The notes: generated by a model not told the origin, from the letters alone. 51,333 bases of DNA from an uncultured Spartobacteria bacterium (GCA_903882875.1 CAIRYQ010000037.1:1-51333), one strand, 5' to 3'; numbered from the stretch's first letter, positions 16,740 to 25,035 are shown. Translations and numbers: made by a program.

Positions 16740-18374
16740 ATGAAGCCCGCCGACGAAATCCTTCGCACCCTCCGCGCGCTGCGGTGGAGGATGGCGCTCG
16801 GTGATTTTTTGCGGAGCGCGGCGCGGGCGGCGCTGTTCTTCTTCGGCGTGCTCGTGGTGTTCACGGCGGTGGCGTGGTGGCGCGACGGATTCCGCCCCGA
16901 TCTGACGGCCGTCCCGATCGCGCTCACATGGCCGTTCATTTTCGGCGTGGCCGCCGCGATGCTGATCACCGCGCTGAAATTCCCGCCGCAGGAACGCGTC
17001 GCGCGGGCGCTCGATGCTGCGGGCGCGACGCGGGATCGTTTCGTCACCGCGCTGCGGCTGGCGGAAAAATCGCACGCGGACGAATTCGAGCGCACCGCGC
17101 TGGCTGAAATCGCGGCTTGGGCGCGTGCCCGGAAACTCGGCGCGCTGCTGCCGCTGCGCCTGCCGCGCGAACTGCCGTGGATCGCAGCGCCCGTCGCGAT
17201 GCTCGCGCTGCTGTGGTGGAGCGCGATGAATGCCAACGCAATCAAGGACGCGCGCGCGGCGCAGGAGACGGCGGCGATTTCCAGCACGGCGAAGCAGCTC
17301 GACCGGCTCGGAGCGGCTGCGGACATTCTCGCGCAGGAAAATGACGACAAGCTGCTGAAGCTCGTCGCCGATCGTCTCCGCCAGAGCGCGGAGCAGATGC
17401 GCGCGGAAGCATCGGAAGGAAAGGACGCGCACAAGGCGGCACTGCGCGAGCTGGCGCAGCTCGATGATTTTGTGAAGGATCTCCGCCGCCCCGAGGCCGC
17501 GACGCCGGATGAACTCAAGGCGCTCGCCGATGCGCTCGCGAAGCACGAACAGACACGCGAGGCGGCAAAGGACATCGCAGGCGGCAATCTCGCCGAAGCC
17601 GCGAAGAAGCTCGCGGAGACCGCGAAGGATGAATCTTCGGCGGAACAGGTGAACGCGACTTTGAAACAGGCGCTCGATCATCTCGCGGAGCGGCGCGAGG
17701 AGGTGTCGAAGCAGATCGAGAAACTCCAGCAGGCGGGCGAGGGCGGGCGGCGGGATTTGCTGAAGCGGATCGCGGAGGCGCTGAACGATCTCGCGCAGCA
17801 GGGAAAGAACGTCGCGCGCGACGGCAAGGGCTCGCCGAAGAGTGAGCAGAAAAAGATGACCGACGATGATCTGCGGCGGCTGCTCGGCGCGCTGGAAGGC
17901 ATCAAGGATCAGCAGCAGCGTCAGCAGGAAGGCGACGGTCCACAGGGCGGCCAGCCGCAGCCGGGCGAGCAGAAGGAAGGCGAAGCGAACGGTGATGGCA
18001 AAGTGGCGATGCTGAATTTTCCCACTGGCGAAAAACCGGGCGAGACGCCCGGGGAGAGCATCCATTTTCCCTCGGGAAAACCGGGCAACGGCACGGATCG
18101 CGACACGACGAAGGATCCGTTCGGAGCAAAGTCCGCCGCGCCGAACGACGCCGCACGCAAGGAGCAAAACGCGGGGCAGCTTGGTGAAGGCGAGTCGCTG
18201 TCGGCGCTGATTCCGAGCGCGGCGGCGGGCGACGAAAAGGCCGTGCGGCGCTACCGCGAACTTTACGATGCGGCGGCGTTCGCCGCGGAGGATGCGGTGA
18301 CGCAGGAGAACATCCCGCTTGGCGCGCGCTTCCTGATCAGGCGTTACTTTCAGGCGATCCGGCCGAAGCAATAG
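16740..18374 (+). CDS. Membrane protein with long coiled-coil, upstream of MoxR
   Basis: A 544-residue protein with about three membrane spans (FFFGVLVVFTAVAWW; a second near 58-80; APVAMLALLWWSAM near 155). A long Ala/Lys/Glu-rich coiled-coil region covers about 180-400, then a low-complexity Gln/Gly/Pro segment (about 400-480) and a short C-terminal helical domain ending RRYFQAIRPKQ. It recalls the large membrane/coiled-coil proteins (DUF4175-like) that accompany MoxR-DUF58-VWA operons. No named family can be fixed by eye. The next gene is MoxR, 143 nt on, with an inverted repeat between them; the pair probably forms a chaperone and membrane target system. Confidence 0.7.
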   Translation: MKPADEILRTLRALRWRMALGDFLRSAARAALFFFGVLVVFTAVAWWRDGFRPDLTAVPIALTWPFIFGVAAAMLITALKFPPQERVARALDAAGATRDRFVTALRLAEKSHADEFERTALAEIAAWARARKLGALLPLRLPRELPWIAAPVAMLALLWWSAMNANAIKDARAAQETAAISSTAKQLDRLGAAADILAQENDDKLLKLVADRLRQSAEQMRAEASEGKDAHKAALRELAQLDDFVKDLRRPEAATPDELKALADALAKHEQTREAAKDIAGGNLAEAAKKLAETAKDESSAEQVNATLKQALDHLAERREEVSKQIEKLQQAGEGGRRDLLKRIAEALNDLAQQGKNVARDGKGSPKSEQKKMTDDDLRRLLGALEGIKDQQQRQQEGDGPQGGQPQPGEQKEGEANGDGKVAMLNFPTGEKPGETPGESIHFPSGKPGNGTDRDTTKDPFGAKSAAPNDAARKEQNAGQLGEGESLSALIPSAAAGDEKAVRRYRELYDAAAFAAEDAVTQENIPLGARFLIRRYFQAIRPKQ

Positions 18375-18393
18375 ACGCATTTTCGGAGGAGAA

Positions 18394-18502
18394 AACCACG
18401 AATGGACACGGATGGACACGAATCCCAGGCATTCGCGCTGAGGGTGAATGTGCTTCGCGGAAGTCTTTCCTTATTCGTGTCCCTTCGTGTTCATTCGTGG
18501 TT
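18394..18502. repeat. Inverted repeat of CACGAATGGACACG units
   Basis: The left arm (18394-18423) reads AACCACGAATGGACACGG and onwards in ATGGACACG steps. The right arm (18471-18502) is its near-perfect inverse, ending ATTCATTCGTGGTT-like sequence. About 27 of the first 30 positions match. It separates the coiled-coil gene from MoxR. The style matches short dispersed intergenic repeats seen in many environmental genomes. It makes the upstream GTG (18497) an unlikely MoxR start. Confidence 0.7.
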
Positions 18503-18517
18503 CCAAACACGCCCCTG

Positions 18518-19507
18518 ATGACCGACTCACTCGAACCACGCCTCGCGCAATTCCGCACCACGTTCCGCCGCATCCAAAGCGAGATGGCGAAGATGATCGT
18601 CGGGCAGGATGATGTGATCGAGAGTGTGCTCGTCGCACTTTTTACCGGCGGCCATGTGCTGCTCGAAGGCGTGCCGGGGCTCGGAAAGACGATGCTCGTG
18701 CGGACGCTCGGCGAGGCGGTGAATTTGCAGTTTTCGCGGATTCAATTCACGCCGGACCTGATGCCGGCGGACATCGTCGGCACGAACATCATCCACGAGG
18801 ACGAGCATGGACGGCGCACGTTTCAGTTCCGCGCGGGGCCGGTGTTTGCGAATCTGCTGCTCGCGGATGAGATCAACCGCGCGACCCCGAAGACGCAGAG
18901 CGCGCTGCTCGAGGCGATGCAGGAGGCGCACGTGACGGTGGGGGGAGTGCGGCACGAATTGCCGCAGCCGTTCCTCGTGCTTGCGACGCAAAATCCGCTG
19001 GAAATGGAGGGCACGTATCCGCTGCCCGAGGCGCAGCTCGACCGGTTTTTGTTCAAGGTGAAGGTGCGCTTCCCGAGCAACGAGGAGCTGCACTCGATCC
19101 TCGATCGCACGACGAGCGCGCACTCGCCGCGCGTGGAGAAAGTCGTGAACGACGCGGCGGAGGTGCTCGCGCTGCGCGACGTGGTGCGGCAGGTGCCGCT
19201 CGTGCGCGAAGTGCAGGAGCATGCGGTGAAGCTCGTGCTCGCGACGCATCCCGAAGATCCCGGCGCGACGCCGCTGGCGAAGAAATATGTCCGCTACGGC
19301 GCGAGCCCGCGCGGCGCGCAGGCGCTGATCCTCGCGGCGAAAATCTACGCGCTGCTCGACGGGCGGTACCACGTCGCAAAAACGGACATTGCGAAGGGCG
19401 CGCACGCGGCGCTGCGCCATCGGATCATTTTGAACTTCGAAGGCGAGGCCGAGGGCCGCACGAGCGACGAGGTCATCGCGGAAATCCTGCACGTGAATCC
19501 GGCGTGA
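18518..19507 (+). CDS. MoxR family AAA+ ATPase
   Basis: A 329-residue AAA+ protein. Walker A GVPGLGKT (51-58), Walker B region LLLADEINRA (113-121), sensor 1 in LVLATQNPLEMEGTYPLPEAQ and an arginine-finger region ending in QLDRFLF; a C-terminal AAA lid with GASPRGAQALILAAK follows. MoxR proteins act as chaperone-like ATPases that assemble or activate partners containing VWA domains. Here the expected DUF58 and VWA genes are absent downstream; an ABC ATPase follows instead. ATG 18518 was chosen because the upstream GTG lies in an inverted repeat. Confidence 0.92.
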   Translation: MTDSLEPRLAQFRTTFRRIQSEMAKMIVGQDDVIESVLVALFTGGHVLLEGVPGLGKTMLVRTLGEAVNLQFSRIQFTPDLMPADIVGTNIIHEDEHGRRTFQFRAGPVFANLLLADEINRATPKTQSALLEAMQEAHVTVGGVRHELPQPFLVLATQNPLEMEGTYPLPEAQLDRFLFKVKVRFPSNEELHSILDRTTSAHSPRVEKVVNDAAEVLALRDVVRQVPLVREVQEHAVKLVLATHPEDPGATPLAKKYVRYGASPRGAQALILAAKIYALLDGRYHVAKTDIAKGAHAALRHRIILNFEGEAEGRTSDEVIAEILHVNPA

Positions 19508-19545
19508 TGCGTGCCATGAGTTTTTTCGAGAACGAGAAACCAACC

Positions 19546-19681
19546 ACCGTAGCCGCCGACGGAAGGAGGCGGGCTGATCGTAGTTTGGTTCTCCAGAACT
19601 GCGCCTCACGCACCCCGCACAGCTCTGGAGAGCTATGCTACAACCAAAGCGTGCCCGCCTCCTGCCGTCGGCTGCTACGGT
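19546..19681. repeat. MITE-like inverted-repeat element abutting the ABC ATPase start
   Basis: Terminal inverted repeats of 29 nt (ACCGTAGCCGCCGACGG at the left, its inverse at the right) match at 27 positions; both arms carry the AGGAGGCGGGC motif. A second inner pair, CTCCAGAACTG and CAGCTCTGGAG, sits near the centre. Total length is 136 bp. There is no coding capacity, so it is non-autonomous. The right end lies 1 nt before the ATG at 19683. The element also supplies its own ATG at 19635 with a GGAGAG sequence just upstream, in frame with the ABC gene. Confidence 0.7.
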
Positions 19682-19682
19682 T

Positions 19683-20417
19683 ATGAAGCTGCGGCTCGAC
19701 GGCGTGCGGAAGGCTTTCGCGGGGAAGACGGTACTCGACGGAATCTATGCCGACTTCGGCGATGCGCGCGCGGTCGTGTTCATCGGGCCGTCGGGCGGCG
19801 GGAAGAGCACGCTGCTGCGCACCATTGCGGGACTCGAAGCGCCGGATGCGGGCAGCGTGACGTTTGACGGCGAGCCTGTGGATTATTCGTCCGAGGAAAA
19901 GTTGCGCGCGCACCGGCGGCGGCTCGGGATCGTGTTCCAGGCGTTCAATCTTTTCCCGCATCTCACGGCGCTGGCGAACATCACGCTCGCGCTGGAAAAA
20001 GTTCACGGCCACACGCCGGAGCAGGCGCGCGAGACGGCGATGAGCACGCTGCGGCGCTTCGCGCTCGACGCGCATGCGATGAAAAAACCGGCGGAACTTT
20101 CCGGCGGGCAAAAGCAGCGCGTGGCCATCGCGCGCGCGATTGCGGCGCAGCCGGGACTGCTGCTTTTCGACGAGCCGACCTCGTCACTCGATCCGGAAAT
20201 GACGGCGGAGGTGCTTGAATTGATCGAGGAGCTGAAGGCCGAGGGGCGCAGCTTCATCCTCGTCACGCACGAGATGGGATTCGCGCGTCGCGTGGGCGAC
20301 ACGGTGGCATTTCTCGCGGACGGGAAGATCGTGGAGAAAGAAAGCGCGGCGCAGCTTTTCGACGTGCCGCAGTCGGCGGAGTGCCGGGATTTTCTGGCGA
20401 AGGTGCTGCGCTACTGA
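19683..20417 (+). CDS. ABC transporter ATP-binding protein, polar amino acid (GlnQ/HisP) type
   Basis: A 244-residue ATPase with Walker A GPSGGGKS (35-42), Q-loop in VFQAFNLFPHLTALANI, signature LSGGQ (139-143), Walker B LLFDEP (160-165) and the H-loop ILVTHEMGFARR. The FQAFNLFPHLT stretch is typical of the amino acid uptake group. No permease or substrate-binding gene is adjacent, so it is an orphan here. No Shine-Dalgarno is visible before 19683. An in-frame ATG at 19635, inside the repeat element, has GGAGAG before it and would add 16 residues; either start is possible. Confidence 0.9.
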   Translation: MKLRLDGVRKAFAGKTVLDGIYADFGDARAVVFIGPSGGGKSTLLRTIAGLEAPDAGSVTFDGEPVDYSSEEKLRAHRRRLGIVFQAFNLFPHLTALANITLALEKVHGHTPEQARETAMSTLRRFALDAHAMKKPAELSGGQKQRVAIARAIAAQPGLLLFDEPTSSLDPEMTAEVLELIEELKAEGRSFILVTHEMGFARRVGDTVAFLADGKIVEKESAAQLFDVPQSAECRDFLAKVLRY

Positions 20418-20497
20418 CCGCGGAAAAAAACAGCCGACTCCCGGCGGTCGCGGAAAAAAATTCGCCTTCACGGGACTTGACGACTGCATTCATCCCG

Positions 20498-20704
20498 ATG
20501 AACCCGATGCAGCAATGCTGTCTCGATGTCACGCGCCGGCACTTCCTCCACGACTGCAGCGTGGGCCTGGGAAAGATCGCGCCGCAGGACTGCTCCCCGA
20601 TTCACTGCGCGCAGAAGTGGCCGCAAATTCGCTCGCGCTACGCGGGCCGCGGCTTCCGGCTCACCGATGTCCACGGAAAAGTGGTGAAGGCAATCCTTGC
20701 TTGA
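20498..20704 (+). pseudogene. DUF1501 gene relic with internal deletion
   Basis: A 68-codon reading frame joins the two ends of a DUF1501 protein. The N-terminus MNPMQQCCLDVTRRHFLHDC then SVGLGKIA is the Tat-type start of that family, and the C-terminus YAGRGFRLTDVHGKVVKAIL is its typical last segment. Normal DUF1501 proteins have about 450-500 residues, so nearly the whole body is missing while the frame stays open. It may still be translated as a short exported peptide, but loss of function is more likely. DUF1501 proteins usually partner DUF1549/DUF1553 cytochrome-type proteins; none is adjacent. Confidence 0.65.
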
Positions 20705-20736
20705 GCCGCACTCATGACGCTGCCAGTCTCCGCACC

Positions 20737-21075
20737 GTGAAGTATCTCCTGCTCCTCGCATTCGCCCTCCTCGCCGGCTGCGAGACAACCCGATCCAAGA
20801 AGAAATCGGACGACGAGGATGACCGAAAATACACGAAGCTCTCCGTGACCGATCTCAGCGGCAACATGATGTCCGAATGGCTTGCCGAGGGCCGCGTGAA
20901 AAAGGCGGAGCAAGGCTACACCATCAATGCCGTCGAGCGCCACACCGCACCACCCTACCCGACGGACTCGAAGTATCCGAACGGACGCATTTGTACAGTC
21001 GTCGGCCCGAACATCATCCTCGAGGATGTGGAAAAGCCCGACTGGCTCAAGAAGCTCGACGGGGAGAAAAAGTAG
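20737..21075 (+). CDS. Small lipoprotein, unknown function
   Basis: A 112-residue protein starting at GTG. The N-terminus has a short basic start, a hydrophobic stretch (LLLLAFALLAGC) and a lipobox LAGC with Cys at about residue 15, followed by a charged KKKSDDEDDRKY linker. The mature part is small and polar with the NGRICTVVGPNIILEDVEKP segment. It is anchored in a membrane by lipidation, with no recognised domain. It converges with uvrC, 30 nt away. GTG was chosen because it gives a complete lipoprotein signal. Confidence 0.7.
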   Translation: MKYLLLLAFALLAGCETTRSKKKSDDEDDRKYTKLSVTDLSGNMMSEWLAEGRVKKAEQGYTINAVERHTAPPYPTDSKYPNGRICTVVGPNIILEDVEKPDWLKKLDGEKK

Positions 21076-21105
21076 CGGCCGTCACGCGCACGCCGCGGAC
21101 ATGGC

Positions 21106-22740
21106 CTACCCTCGTTCCTTCAAAAACTGCGCGATCGTCTCCGCGAGCTTTGCGCCGATGCCGGACACTTTCGCGATGTCCTCCGCACTCGTGCGCCGCA
21201 ACCGCGCAACGCTGCCGAATTTCCGCAGCAGCGCCTGCTTGCGCGACTCGCTCACGCCAGGGCAGTCGTCGAGCGTGCTCTCGGCGATGCGGCGTTTCAT
21301 GAGGAGCTGGTGGTAGCCGTTCGCCCAGCGGTGCGCCTCGTCGCGAATACGCTGGAGCAGCTTCAGCGCGCCGCTGTCCTTCGGTAAAAGCTGCGGCAGC
21401 GATTTTCCCGGCCGGTAGATTTCCTCGAACTCCTTTGCGAGCCCGATGATGGGCACGTCGTGCAGCCCGAGACACTGCAGCTCTGCACATGCGGAACTGA
21501 GCTGGCCCTTGCCACCGTCCACGATGATCAGGTCGGGTAATTGCGGATTGCGGATTGCGGATTGCGGATTTGCGTCCGCCTCGATTCGTCCGACACGCGC
21601 GGCGATTTCGGGCACGGACTCCTGCGAAAATGAATAGTCAATCTGCTCGCGAACGACGCTGCTTTCCGAATTTGCGTTCTGCAATCTGTTGTCTTCAATT
21701 TCCCCGAGCACGCGCGCGTACCGCCGTCGAACCACCTCCGCCATGCTTGCGAAATCATCCTGCCGGCCCTCGATGCTCTTGATGCGGTAGCGGCGGTAGA
21801 GGTGGTTCGCCGGCTTGCCGTCGAGGAAACACACCATGCTCGCGACGACATGCGTGGTGCTGATGTTGGAAATGTCGAAACACTCCATGCGGCGCGGTGG
21901 CCCCGCGAGGCCGAGCGCCTCGCCAAGTTCCGCGAGATCGGCGGCGGGAGCGATTGCGCCGGGCAGCTTCAACCGATGGCGCATCGTCGTCGTGTAGCGC
22001 GTCATCGGCTTCGTAGTCTTGCGCAGATCGTCGAGCATGTTGCGGATTTCTGCGGCGCGCTCGAAGTCGAGCCTCGCAGCCGCGGCCCTCATTTCATCTT
22101 CGAGCGGCGCGAGCAGTTCCTTCGACTGCCCCTCCATAAACTGGCACGCGAGTTCGACGCGCTCGCGGTATTGCTCGGGCGTCGTCTCCGCGAGCTTCAT
22201 CGGCACCTGGTAGGTGCTCGACTTGCGTTCGCGTTCGCTCGGCGAGCCGCGACCGAATGTCATCACGCCGAATTTTTTCCGCATGAAAGTGAGCGTCTGC
22301 CGCAGCGCGCCCGAGTGCGCGAACGGCCCGAAATAGCGCGCGCCGTCGTCGGGGTTTTTCACGCGCGTGAGGCGGAAGCGCGGCCACTCTTCGCGCACTT
22401 CGACCTTCACGAGGAGGAATCGCTTGTCGTCGCGGAAGCTCACGTTGTAGCGCGGGCGGTATTCCTTGATCAGCTTGCCCTCGAGCAGCAGCGCCTCGGG
22501 TTCGCTGCCCGCGATGTGCCAGTCGAAATCATGGATCGCCTCAATGAGCGCGCGCACTTTCGGATCGGCACGCATGAGGCGCGACGGTGTGAAGTAGTTC
22601 GACAGCCGTTTGCGGAGATCGCGCGCCTTGCCGACGTAGATCACGCGGCCGAAGCGGTCGCGGTGCAGGTACACGCCCGGCTTGTGCGGCACGTCGCCGA
22701 GCTTTTTTTTGAAGTCCACTTTTTCGCGGGGAACGCTCAT
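21106..22740 (-). CDS. uvrC: UvrABC excinuclease subunit C, with in-frame insert
   Basis: A 544-residue nucleotide excision repair nuclease. GIY-YIG domain: PGVYLHRDRFGRVIYVGKAR at 21-40. A UVR motif lies near 205-235 (LDFERAAEIRNMLDDL), then the RNase H-like domain (MECFDISNISTTHVVASMV) and C-terminal helix-hairpin-helix (LDDCPGVSESRKQALL and VSGIGAKLAETI). Between RRRYARVL and LPDLIIVDGGKGQL, where most UvrC proteins have only a few residues, there are 55 residues (coded by 21541-21705). They end in a heptamer-repeat stretch that reads NPQSAIRNPQ. The start MSVPREKVDF was chosen over an upstream in-frame ATG that has no family similarity and would overlap the transglycosylase gene. Confidence 0.93.
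   Translation of the reverse strand: MSVPREKVDFKKKLGDVPHKPGVYLHRDRFGRVIYVGKARDLRKRLSNYFTPSRLMRADPKVRALIEAIHDFDWHIAGSEPEALLLEGKLIKEYRPRYNVSFRDDKRFLLVKVEVREEWPRFRLTRVKNPDDGARYFGPFAHSGALRQTLTFMRKKFGVMTFGRGSPSERERKSSTYQVPMKLAETTPEQYRERVELACQFMEGQSKELLAPLEDEMRAAAARLDFERAAEIRNMLDDLRKTTKPMTRYTTTMRHRLKLPGAIAPAADLAELGEALGLAGPPRRMECFDISNISTTHVVASMVCFLDGKPANHLYRRYRIKSIEGRQDDFASMAEVVRRRYARVLGEIEDNRLQNANSESSVVREQIDYSFSQESVPEIAARVGRIEADANPQSAIRNPQLPDLIIVDGGKGQLSSACAELQCLGLHDVPIIGLAKEFEEIYRPGKSLPQLLPKDSGALKLLQRIRDEAHRWANGYHQLLMKRRIAESTLDDCPGVSESRKQALLRKFGSVARLRRTSAEDIAKVSGIGAKLAETIAQFLKERG
21540..21567. repeat. Four tandem ATTGCGG heptamers inside uvrC
   Basis: Four exact copies of ATTGCGG in a row, then a degenerate fifth (ATTTGCG). 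They encode the end of the extra segment of UvrC on the minus strand. Because seven is not a multiple of three, a change of one copy would shift the uvrC frame. Confidence 0.9.
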
Positions 22741-22753
22741 CGCGGGATTAGGA

Positions 22754-23338
22754 TTACTGCCGCTGCGCGAGGTAACGCTGGTAGCGGCGGATGACTTCGT
22801 CCACATACTGCCGCGTGCTCCATGCGGCGGTACGCATCATCTTCTGCGCGTCCGCACCGTCTGCCGCCCATCTTTCCACGAGGACGCGTCCGGCGTTGTA
22901 TTCCGCGAGGGCGAACGGGAGCGGATCGTCGCGATCCTTCCAGCGTTCGAGCGCGCGGCCGAGGTGCCAGGTGCCGGCCTCGATGTTGGTCCTTGCGTCA
23001 AAAAGATCGGCGTACACGAAGACCTCGATCCTGTGCGCGGCGGCCCACTCGCGCGCGGCAGACTCGCTGAGCTGCATCAGCCCGCGTTCGCCGGCATCGC
23101 CGATTTTTGTCACCGTGAAACGGCTCTCGCGCCACACGACGGCCTTCACGAGCAGCGGATCCACGCCGTATTTTTTCGCGGCATCGGCGATGAGCCTGTC
23201 GTGCTCCGAGTAACGGCCCAGCGCGGCCATTTCCTGGATGTGATAGGCCGGGTCGGGCGAGCGCCAGAGCACGACTGCAAGCGCGACATTCGCCGCGCAG
23301 AGCAGCACCACGAGCAGTCGGCGGAAGGTTTGCTTCAC
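22754..23338 (-). CDS. Lytic murein transglycosylase, SLT domain
   Basis: A 194-residue protein with an N-terminal membrane anchor or signal (about 8-25), then a compact SLT domain. The catalytic Glu is in WRESRF (Glu71), followed by GERGLMQL (83-90) and AEYNAG (145-150), the three hallmark motifs. It would cleave the glycan strand of peptidoglycan in the periplasm with 1,6-anhydro product formation. Its 3' end lies 13 nt before the uvrC start, so both are probably co-transcribed leftward; this link seems incidental. Confidence 0.9.
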   Translation of the reverse strand: MKQTFRRLLVVLLCAANVALAVVLWRSPDPAYHIQEMAALGRYSEHDRLIADAAKKYGVDPLLVKAVVWRESRFTVTKIGDAGERGLMQLSESAAREWAAAHRIEVFVYADLFDARTNIEAGTWHLGRALERWKDRDDPLPFALAEYNAGRVLVERWAADGADAQKMMRTAAWSTRQYVDEVIRRYQRYLAQRQ

Positions 23339-23417
23339 GGCGTGTGAATAGAGGCGGCGTGACCGCGAATGCGAGAATTATGCGTGCGACATCACGATGC
23401 TTCCGGTCGCCCGCCGC

Positions 23418-24191
23418 TCACAACCGCACGGGCACATCGTGCGTCGCGAGGAAGCGCTTCACGTCGCCGACGGTGTATGTGCCGAAATGGAAAATGCTTG
23501 CCGCGAGCACGGCGTCCGCGCGGCCTTCGCTCAGGACTTCGGCCATGTGCTCCAAAGATCCCGCCCCGCCGCTCGCGACCACAGGAACACCCACAGCCTC
23601 GCTCACGCGCCGCGTGATCACGAGGTCGTAGCCCTGCTTCGTGCCGTCGGCGTCAATCGAGTTCAGCACGATCTCGCCCGCGCCGCGGCGCACTGCTTCC
23701 TCGGCCCACTCGACGGCACTCCACTTCGTCTCCTCACGACCGCCTTTCACGAAGACCTTCCACACACTGGGTGCGGTGCGTTTGCAATCAATCGAGACCA
23801 CGATGCACTGGCTGCCGAATTTCTCCGCGCCCGCCGTGATCAGCTCGGGCGTCGCGATGGCGCTGGAATTGATGCTCACCTTGTCCGCGCCGGCCTTCAG
23901 CATCGCGCTCATGTCGTCCACCACGCGGATGCCGCCGCCGACGGTGAGCGGCATGAAGCAACATGCCGCCGTGCGCTCGATCACCTCCACCATCGTCGCA
24001 CGGCCGTGCGCGCTCGCGGTGATGTCGAAAAAAACCATCTCATCCGCACCCTGCTCATTGTAGCGCTGCGCGAGCGCCACGGGATCGCCGACATTGCGCA
24101 GCCCGCCCTCCTCGGCGCGGCCAAATTGCACGCCGCGGGTGACTTTCCCGTCGTGGACATCGAGGCATGGGATGACGCGTTTGGTGAACAT
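23418..24191 (-). CDS. hisF: Imidazole glycerol phosphate synthase cyclase subunit
   Basis: A 257-residue (beta/alpha)8 enzyme that makes IGP and AICAR with the HisH glutaminase in histidine synthesis. The start MFTKRVIPCLDVHDGKV has catalytic Asp11; the second acid is in IVVSIDCKR (about 130). GGGIRVVDD and VVASGGAGSLEHM phosphate-binding loops are present. Length matches the family. The ATG at 24191 gives the standard N-terminus; the frame is open upstream but without similarity. No other his gene is in the window. It is divergent from the DUF4912 gene with 61 nt between starts. Confidence 0.95.
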   Translation of the reverse strand: MFTKRVIPCLDVHDGKVTRGVQFGRAEEGGLRNVGDPVALAQRYNEQGADEMVFFDITASAHGRATMVEVIERTAACCFMPLTVGGGIRVVDDMSAMLKAGADKVSINSSAIATPELITAGAEKFGSQCIVVSIDCKRTAPSVWKVFVKGGREETKWSAVEWAEEAVRRGAGEIVLNSIDADGTKQGYDLVITRRVSEAVGVPVVASGGAGSLEHMAEVLSEGRADAVLAASIFHFGTYTVGDVKRFLATHDVPVRL

Positions 24192-24252
24192 GTTTTCGGG
24201 TTTGCGTGAAAGGCCGCTCTCTCTAGCCTGAGCGCCGCCCGTGTCCAACTGT

Positions 24253-25035
24253 ATGAGCAAATTCCCCCAGCCTCCCACTCCGAAAAAGGAGGCCATCGCG
24301 CCGCTGCGCGAATCCGCCGCGGGCGAGCCCGACGACGACACACCCACCGAGGATCGGAACTACGGCGAGACCCGGCTGTGGCTCGCCGCGCGCGATCCGC
24401 GTTCGCTTTTTGCGTACTGGGAATTCCGCCCCGAGGAGCATCCCGACGCCATCGGCGAAGACGGACGCCCGCGATTTTTTCTGCGCATCTTTCGTGAAGA
24501 CGGCCACGCGGAAAGCAGCACCGGCATCGAGCCCGGCGCGGGCAATGCCTTCATCCCCGGCGCATCGCCCGGCACCGGCTACTTCGCCGAGCTGGGATTT
24601 TTTGAAGGCGACATCTGGTGCTTCCTCGCGCGCTCCGAAGCCGCACGCACGCCGCCGGAAACGCCCGCCACACCCGAGCCCGCCGTCTTCGCCACGATCC
24701 CGTCGCGCATCAGCTTGGAAAAATTCCGCGCCGCGCTCGCAAGCTCCGCGCTCCCCCGCGAGAGCCTCGCGATGACCGCGGCGCGCGTTCAGAACGATGC
24801 CCAACGCCACGGCGAATGGACGCCCGAACACGAACGCCTCCTCGCAGAAATCCTCGGTACAGACGCCGCGAACGCCGACGCGACGCCCGCAAACTCCCTC
24901 ACGCTCACACAGCGCATCCGGCAAAAACTCGCCGCCGTCGCGAATGCGTCCGCACCCGGCGCTCCGCTTCCCGCGCCGCAGCTCGAAAGCGCACCGACTT
25001 CCCCCTGCGGGAGCTGGCCGACGAGCCCCAGATAG
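24253..25035 (+). CDS. DUF4912 domain protein
   Basis: A 260-residue protein. The core (about 40-135) has RLWLAARDPRSLFAYWEF and GTGYFAELGFFEGDIWCFLA, the pattern of DUF4912, a beta-rich domain of unknown function found in PVC and other phyla. The N-terminal 35 residues are disordered and acidic, and the C-terminal half is Ala/Pro rich. After residue about 250 the frame ends in PTSPCGSWPTSPR. The +1 frame continues as TDFPLRELADEPQIAPSADE up to the next gene, so a frameshift at CTTCCCCCTGCGGG (about 25000) is possible. ATG 24253 was preferred to GTG 24241, both in frame. Confidence 0.75.
   Translation: MSKFPQPPTPKKEAIAPLRESAAGEPDDDTPTEDRNYGETRLWLAARDPRSLFAYWEFRPEEHPDAIGEDGRPRFFLRIFREDGHAESSTGIEPGAGNAFIPGASPGTGYFAELGFFEGDIWCFLARSEAARTPPETPATPEPAVFATIPSRISLEKFRAALASSALPRESLAMTAARVQNDAQRHGEWTPEHERLLAEILGTDAANADATPANSLTLTQRIRQKLAAVANASAPGAPLPAPQLESAPTSPCGSWPTSPR

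Noticed and set aside
16617-18419. A 600-codon minus-strand frame
   Set aside because: Antisense to the coiled-coil membrane protein; its Arg-rich composition mirrors that gene's codon bias and it shows no domain.
18497-18517. GTG start of MoxR
   Set aside because: It lies in the right arm of an inverted repeat, and the residues it adds have no family similarity.
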